This document shows positions 37,249 through 40,064 of a stretch of DNA of 40,064 nucleotides, one piece after another. The first letter of the stretch is position 1. Every line of letters starts with the position of its first letter. The notes under the pieces were generated by a model, which was given only the letters and a program-made list of their open reading frames with translations, was not told the origin of the DNA and did not search any database. Source of the DNA: Acidobacteriota bacterium (lineage in GTDB: Bacteria > Acidobacteriota > Terriglobia > Terriglobales > Acidobacteriaceae); assembly GCA_003225005.1 (NCBI GenBank), contig QIAN01000061.1, positions 1 through 40,064 on the forward strand. Reading direction: 5' to 3'. Both the position numbers and the translations under genes were made by a program.

Positions 37249-38175
37249 TTGGAGCGCAACGAGCAAGGGCTCGCTCTGGTTGGGGACGCACGCAATGATA
37301 CTCACCTGTTCATTTCTCAATTGCACTTGGCATTCCTGCATTTTCACAACCGCGTCGTTGACGCAGTACGGCAGAAGGGTGCAGTGGCAGCCCAAGTCTT
37401 CGACCACAGTGCGCAGCTCGTTCGTTGGCATTATCAGTGGGTCGTGCTGCACGAATTCCTCCCACTCACCGTCGGCGATGACCTTGTCTCCGAGTTGCTG
37501 CAGTCGGGCCCGAAAATTTGCCGATTCGAGAACCGGCCATTCATTCCGGTTGAATTCTCCGACGGGGCTTACCGCTTTGGACACGCTCAGGTTCGGAGCA
37601 AGTACGACGTAAACGACCGCGTGCGCGACGTGCCGTTATTCCCCGATCTTGTCGGCATCTGCCCGGTCACGCCGGAGCGTCAGGTCGATTGGAAGCGCAT
37701 GTTCCGGTTTAAGGATGGTGTTCCGCCGCAGGCCAGCCGCCGGATCGGCCCACTGCTGGTACCGGCATTGATGAAACTTCCCGAAGCCCTGGTCGGCCAT
37801 GCGGAGAGGCCAGAATTCAGCTCGCTTGCATCGCGCGACCTGTATCGCGGCCACGCGGTCGAGATCCCGTGCGGCGAAGCTGTCGGCCGCGCCATGGGAA
37901 TTGAACCGTGTACGGTCGCAGAACTGAAGACCGAAGACTCGAAATTGTCTGGCGGAACACCACTCTGGCTTTACGTGCTCGCGGAAGCCGAAGCTCAGCA
38001 CAACGGAGAATATCTAGGCGAGGTCGGGGGAAGGATCGTAGCAGAAGTGATCTTCGAATTGCTGCGGCACGATCCGGATTCGATTTTGAACCAGCGAGAC
38101 TGGGCGCCGGAGCTCGCGGACTCGCCGGGCAAGTTTGGAATTGCTGATCTGCTCAAGTTCGCCGGCGTGGCTTAA
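37249..38175 (+). pseudogene. Animal-type heme peroxidase, N-terminal half missing
   Basis: The frame from 37249 to the stop at 38175 reads LVGDARNDTHLFISQLHLAF, then FHNRVVDAVRQ, and AYRFGHAQVRSKYDVND with the proximal heme His, then PLFPDLVG and LYRGHAVEIPCGEAVGRAMG. This is the C-terminal ~300 aa of bacterial peroxidases of the myeloperoxidase/cyclooxygenase superfamily (usually 500-600 aa). The distal part with Asp-His (FIDHD-type motif) is gone. The first codon is TTG with no start signal. The 5' side joins IS110 sequence directly. The remaining frame is undamaged, which suggests recent truncation. Confidence 0.85.
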
Positions 38176-38205
38176 GATCGCCTGCCGTAAGGAGTCCCAC
38201 CGGAA

Positions 38206-38784
38206 ATGCACAAAGGACGTTTGGAGGCATTCAGCGACGGAGTCCTGGCAATCTTGATCACGATCATGGTTCTGGAGCTGCACGTGCCCAAGGGACAGGA
38301 CCTCAGCGACCTTCTGCAGGCGCTGCCTCTGATCGCCGTTTACGCGCTCAGCTTCATCTTCCTGGCAATTTATTGGAACAACCATCACCACATGTTCCAG
38401 GCGGCTCAAAGAGTCAGCGGTGGCGTCCTTTGGTCCAACGCACACCTGCTGTTTTGGCTGTCCTTGGTACCGTTCACGACCGCGTGGATGGCTCAGCACG
38501 CCTCGGCCCCGTGGCCAGTGGCCGCCTACGGCATCAATCTGCTGCTGTGCGCGATTGCTTACTACGTTCTTTCGCATCGCTTGATCGCGCATCATGGGAA
38601 GGAGTCGCCACTCGCCATTGCCTTCGGCCGGGATCGCAAGGGGAAAATCTCGCTGCTCATCTATATTGTTTCGATTCCCCTGGCCTTTTATCGTCCGGCC
38701 CTGTCGTATGCCTGCTTCATTGCCGTGGCTATCATCTGGCTGGTGCCTGACCGCCGGATCGAGCGGGCTTTAAGGATCGAATAA
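38206..38784 (+). CDS. TMEM175-family (DUF1211) potassium channel-like membrane protein
   Basis: 192 aa with six predicted helices. RLEAFSDGVLAILITIMVLE carries the FSDGVxAI motif of the family in helix 1; YWNNHHHMFQ and WSNAHLLFWLSLVPF are also typical. Bacterial members form tetrameric K+ leak channels in the inner membrane. Ribosome binding site TAAGGAG. It lies 30 bp after the peroxidase remnant and seems intact. Confidence 0.9.
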   Translation: MHKGRLEAFSDGVLAILITIMVLELHVPKGQDLSDLLQALPLIAVYALSFIFLAIYWNNHHHMFQAAQRVSGGVLWSNAHLLFWLSLVPFTTAWMAQHASAPWPVAAYGINLLLCAIAYYVLSHRLIAHHGKESPLAIAFGRDRKGKISLLIYIVSIPLAFYRPALSYACFIAVAIIWLVPDRRIERALRIE

Positions 38785-38893
38785 CCCGGAACTCAGCCTC
38801 TGGATCTGATCGATCGTCAATCATCAAGGAACCCACGATTTCCAATCCTCTTGTTAAACAGAGAGTAGACGTTTCTACAGTAAGTTATTGATT

Positions 38894-38948
38894 TGGCGTC
38901 CCCGGCGGGATTTGAACCCGCGTCGTCGCCGTGAAAGGGCAATGTCCT
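38894..38948 (-). pseudogene. tRNA-Glu(TTC), 3' part only
   Basis: Minus strand from about 38948 to 38894 gives the anticodon arm with loop CTTTCAC (anticodon TTC), a perfect T arm (GCGGG/CCCGC around TTCAAAT) and the 3' acceptor strand CGGGGACG followed by encoded CCA. The matching 5' acceptor strand (GTCCCCG) is not upstream; a degenerate D-arm-like stretch reaches to about 38962. The remnant has the form of an attachment-site leftover. Confidence 0.8.
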
Positions 38949-39181
38949 GTTGGATCACGTAGTAATTGCAAGGCACCGGTCGCACCGTAACGCCCTGCAA
39001 AGAGCCGTAGGGAAGACATAGGAGTGGACGCTCTGTATATCGTCTGTGTATGGCGCACGATGGGCCGAAAACGGCCGATCCCATACTTGCGCCTTTCCGC
39101 TCCGCATTCGTCCCAACATTCCGCGAAGACAGCCAACAGTGCGCGGTTGCTGGTCACAATTCCCGACCCTCGCCTGGATCG

Positions 39182-39586
39182 CTAGTTTTTGCGGCGGCGT
39201 GTGGTTCCCGAAGGCCGACCTTGCCCAATTGCCTCGTGGGCATCGTCCCGCACTTCGGCCACCATAGACTCCAGATGACCTTCGAGGAAGGTGCGGCCGT
39301 TCCGCCGAACACAGCGGCCATTCGGGTCCGGATTCAGGATCTCAAAGCCAAGCATTTGCAGATCTTCTAACTGCGCGTGCCGTGGTATGGGGCCTGGGAT
39401 CGGATCCGTTCCTGCGCGCAGGATGAGTTCAGCCCGTGCGTCCCCTGGTTCATATCCTTCGTACTGGATGTGGTAGCTTTCCGCCGTCCGCCCCGTTCTA
39501 GCCAGAATGAACCAGTCTTCATCATGGTCATCGGTCGTCACCCAATATAGGTTAACGATGCTGCCGGACTTTTCTGTCTTTGCCAT
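39182..39586 (-). CDS. Unknown acidic protein
   Basis: 134 aa. NLYWVTTDDHDEDWFILART and AESYHIQYEGYEPGDARAEL suggest an alpha/beta globular domain; the tail is Arg-rich (RPSGTTRRRKN). AGAGG lies upstream of the ATG. I recognise no motif. It lies between the tRNA-Glu remnant and the IS110 fragment and may be island cargo. Confidence 0.55.
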   Translation of the reverse strand: MAKTEKSGSIVNLYWVTTDDHDEDWFILARTGRTAESYHIQYEGYEPGDARAELILRAGTDPIPGPIPRHAQLEDLQMLGFEILNPDPNGRCVRRNGRTFLEGHLESMVAEVRDDAHEAIGQGRPSGTTRRRKN

Positions 39587-39704
39587 CCATTGACCTCTGA
39601 CTCATGGCCAGACTGCCTACGAAAACTTTACCCTTCCGCATACCCATTGGAAAGGGCTCGGTCTGACGTGGAAGCCCTGAGGCACAACGAAGAGAGGCGA
39701 TTCT

Positions 39705-39730
39705 ATCTTGGGCTGGAATCTTGGGCTGGA
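39705..39730. repeat. 13-bp tandem duplication
   Basis: ATCTTGGGCTGGA occurs twice head to tail (39705-39717, 39718-39730), immediately left of the point where IS110 similarity ends. Confidence 0.8.
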
Positions 39731-39737
39731 GTGCGCA

Positions 39738-40064
39738 CGGCCGTTCTCTCCATGGTAAACTGCGCGCAGATATCCGCCGCGCAACAGATTGGCGAGCTTG
39801 CGCGCGTCAATCTTGTCGCTCTTGTTGCCTTCCTTCATCAGCGCGTTTTTCCGCGGATCGCAGACTACCAGCTCCGTGACGTGTGGCTTCAGTAGGTCAT
39901 ACAACCAAGCTGCCCAGGTTCCTTCTTCAAAGGTCACATGTAAATCACCGCGTATCCCCTGGATAGACTGCAGGATCGTGCTCGCCTTGGTTTCGATGAT
40001 GGACTCCATCACCAGCTTTCCGTCGTCGTTCATCACCGCGATCGAAATGGTTTCTTTGTGTACG
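39738..40064 (-). mobile_element. IS110-family transposase, N-terminal part
   Basis: The minus strand enters from the right edge with VHKETISIAVMNDDGKLVME, then VTFEEGTWAAWLYDLL, VVCDPRKNALMKEGNKSDK, IDARKLANLLRGG and AVYHGENG, the RuvC-like DEDD domain of IS110 transposases (catalytic Glu in FEEGT, Asp in IDARKLA). Similarity stops after YHGENG at about 39738, and the frame continues into unrelated sequence to a stop at 39617. The first catalytic Asp (GLDV) lies beyond the window. Incomplete at the 3' end, so inactive here. Confidence 0.82.

Noticed and set aside
36119-37612. A single 497-codon plus frame
   Set aside because: It is a chance join of the coupling ATPase, an out-of-frame IS110 stretch and the shadow of the peroxidase; only its first two thirds is real protein.
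38885-39157. 90-codon minus frame ending GHCPFTATTRVQIPPGTPNQ
   Set aside because: The end is a translation of the tRNA-Glu remnant, a well-known false ORF; the rest has no motif.

Overview
The window reads as a chromosomal segment of an acidobacterium, probably of the Koribacter/Terriglobia type. This rests on gene content: mazG followed by a COG3375-type acetyltransferase and menC, an LptF-LptG fusion, bshA, and several exported families that I associate with Acidobacteriota. No rRNA or marker gene is present to prove it.

About 1-30 kb is ordinary, densely packed housekeeping sequence. Its left edge holds a frameshifted PfpI/DJ-1 pseudogene on the minus strand. Then come mazG, a GNAT acetyltransferase and menC (menaquinone); an exported protein; bactofilin, a 30-codon coupled ORF and a methyltransferase; a convergent methyltransferase; and an MsbA-like ABC exporter. 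A CpxRA-type two-component system lies divergent from a Spy/CpxP-like periplasmic protein. Next are a beta-propeller lipoprotein, an LptF-LptG fusion, glgB divergent from a GH57 glycosidase (glycogen metabolism), and an exported glycine-zipper protein. The section ends with eno, gpmI, a 2-hydroxyacid dehydrogenase with a damaged 5' end, a LytS-type histidine kinase, bshA, a tandem PilZ protein and a YdjC/HpnK deacetylase.

From about 30.2 kb to the right edge the sequence is a decayed accessory island. It opens with a promoter and a tRNA-Val(TAC) gene that stops after position 40 in the anticodon stem; an identical 41-nt half gene recurs 1.8 kb later. Between the two copies lie an orphan group II intron domain V/VI (minus strand) and a truncated acyltransferase pseudogene. 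A mobilization-like block follows: a small proline- and charge-rich protein, a winged-helix/PD-(D/E)XK protein resembling Replic_Relax (MOBC-type) relaxases, a 340-aa unknown, two large perfect inverted repeats (candidate oriT), a small DNA-binding-like protein, and a frameshifted, truncated VirD4/TraG-type coupling ATPase.

The ATPase breaks into a 150-bp IS110 transposase fragment, which breaks into an animal-type heme peroxidase lacking its N-terminal half. A TMEM175-family channel, a tRNA-Glu 3' remnant, an unknown acidic protein and the N-terminal part of an IS110 transposase (minus strand, running off the edge) complete the window. The two IS110 pieces carry adjoining parts of one protein in opposite orientation, which suggests an inversion. 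Single-base indels recur in several genes, so either ongoing gene decay or assembly error must be considered.
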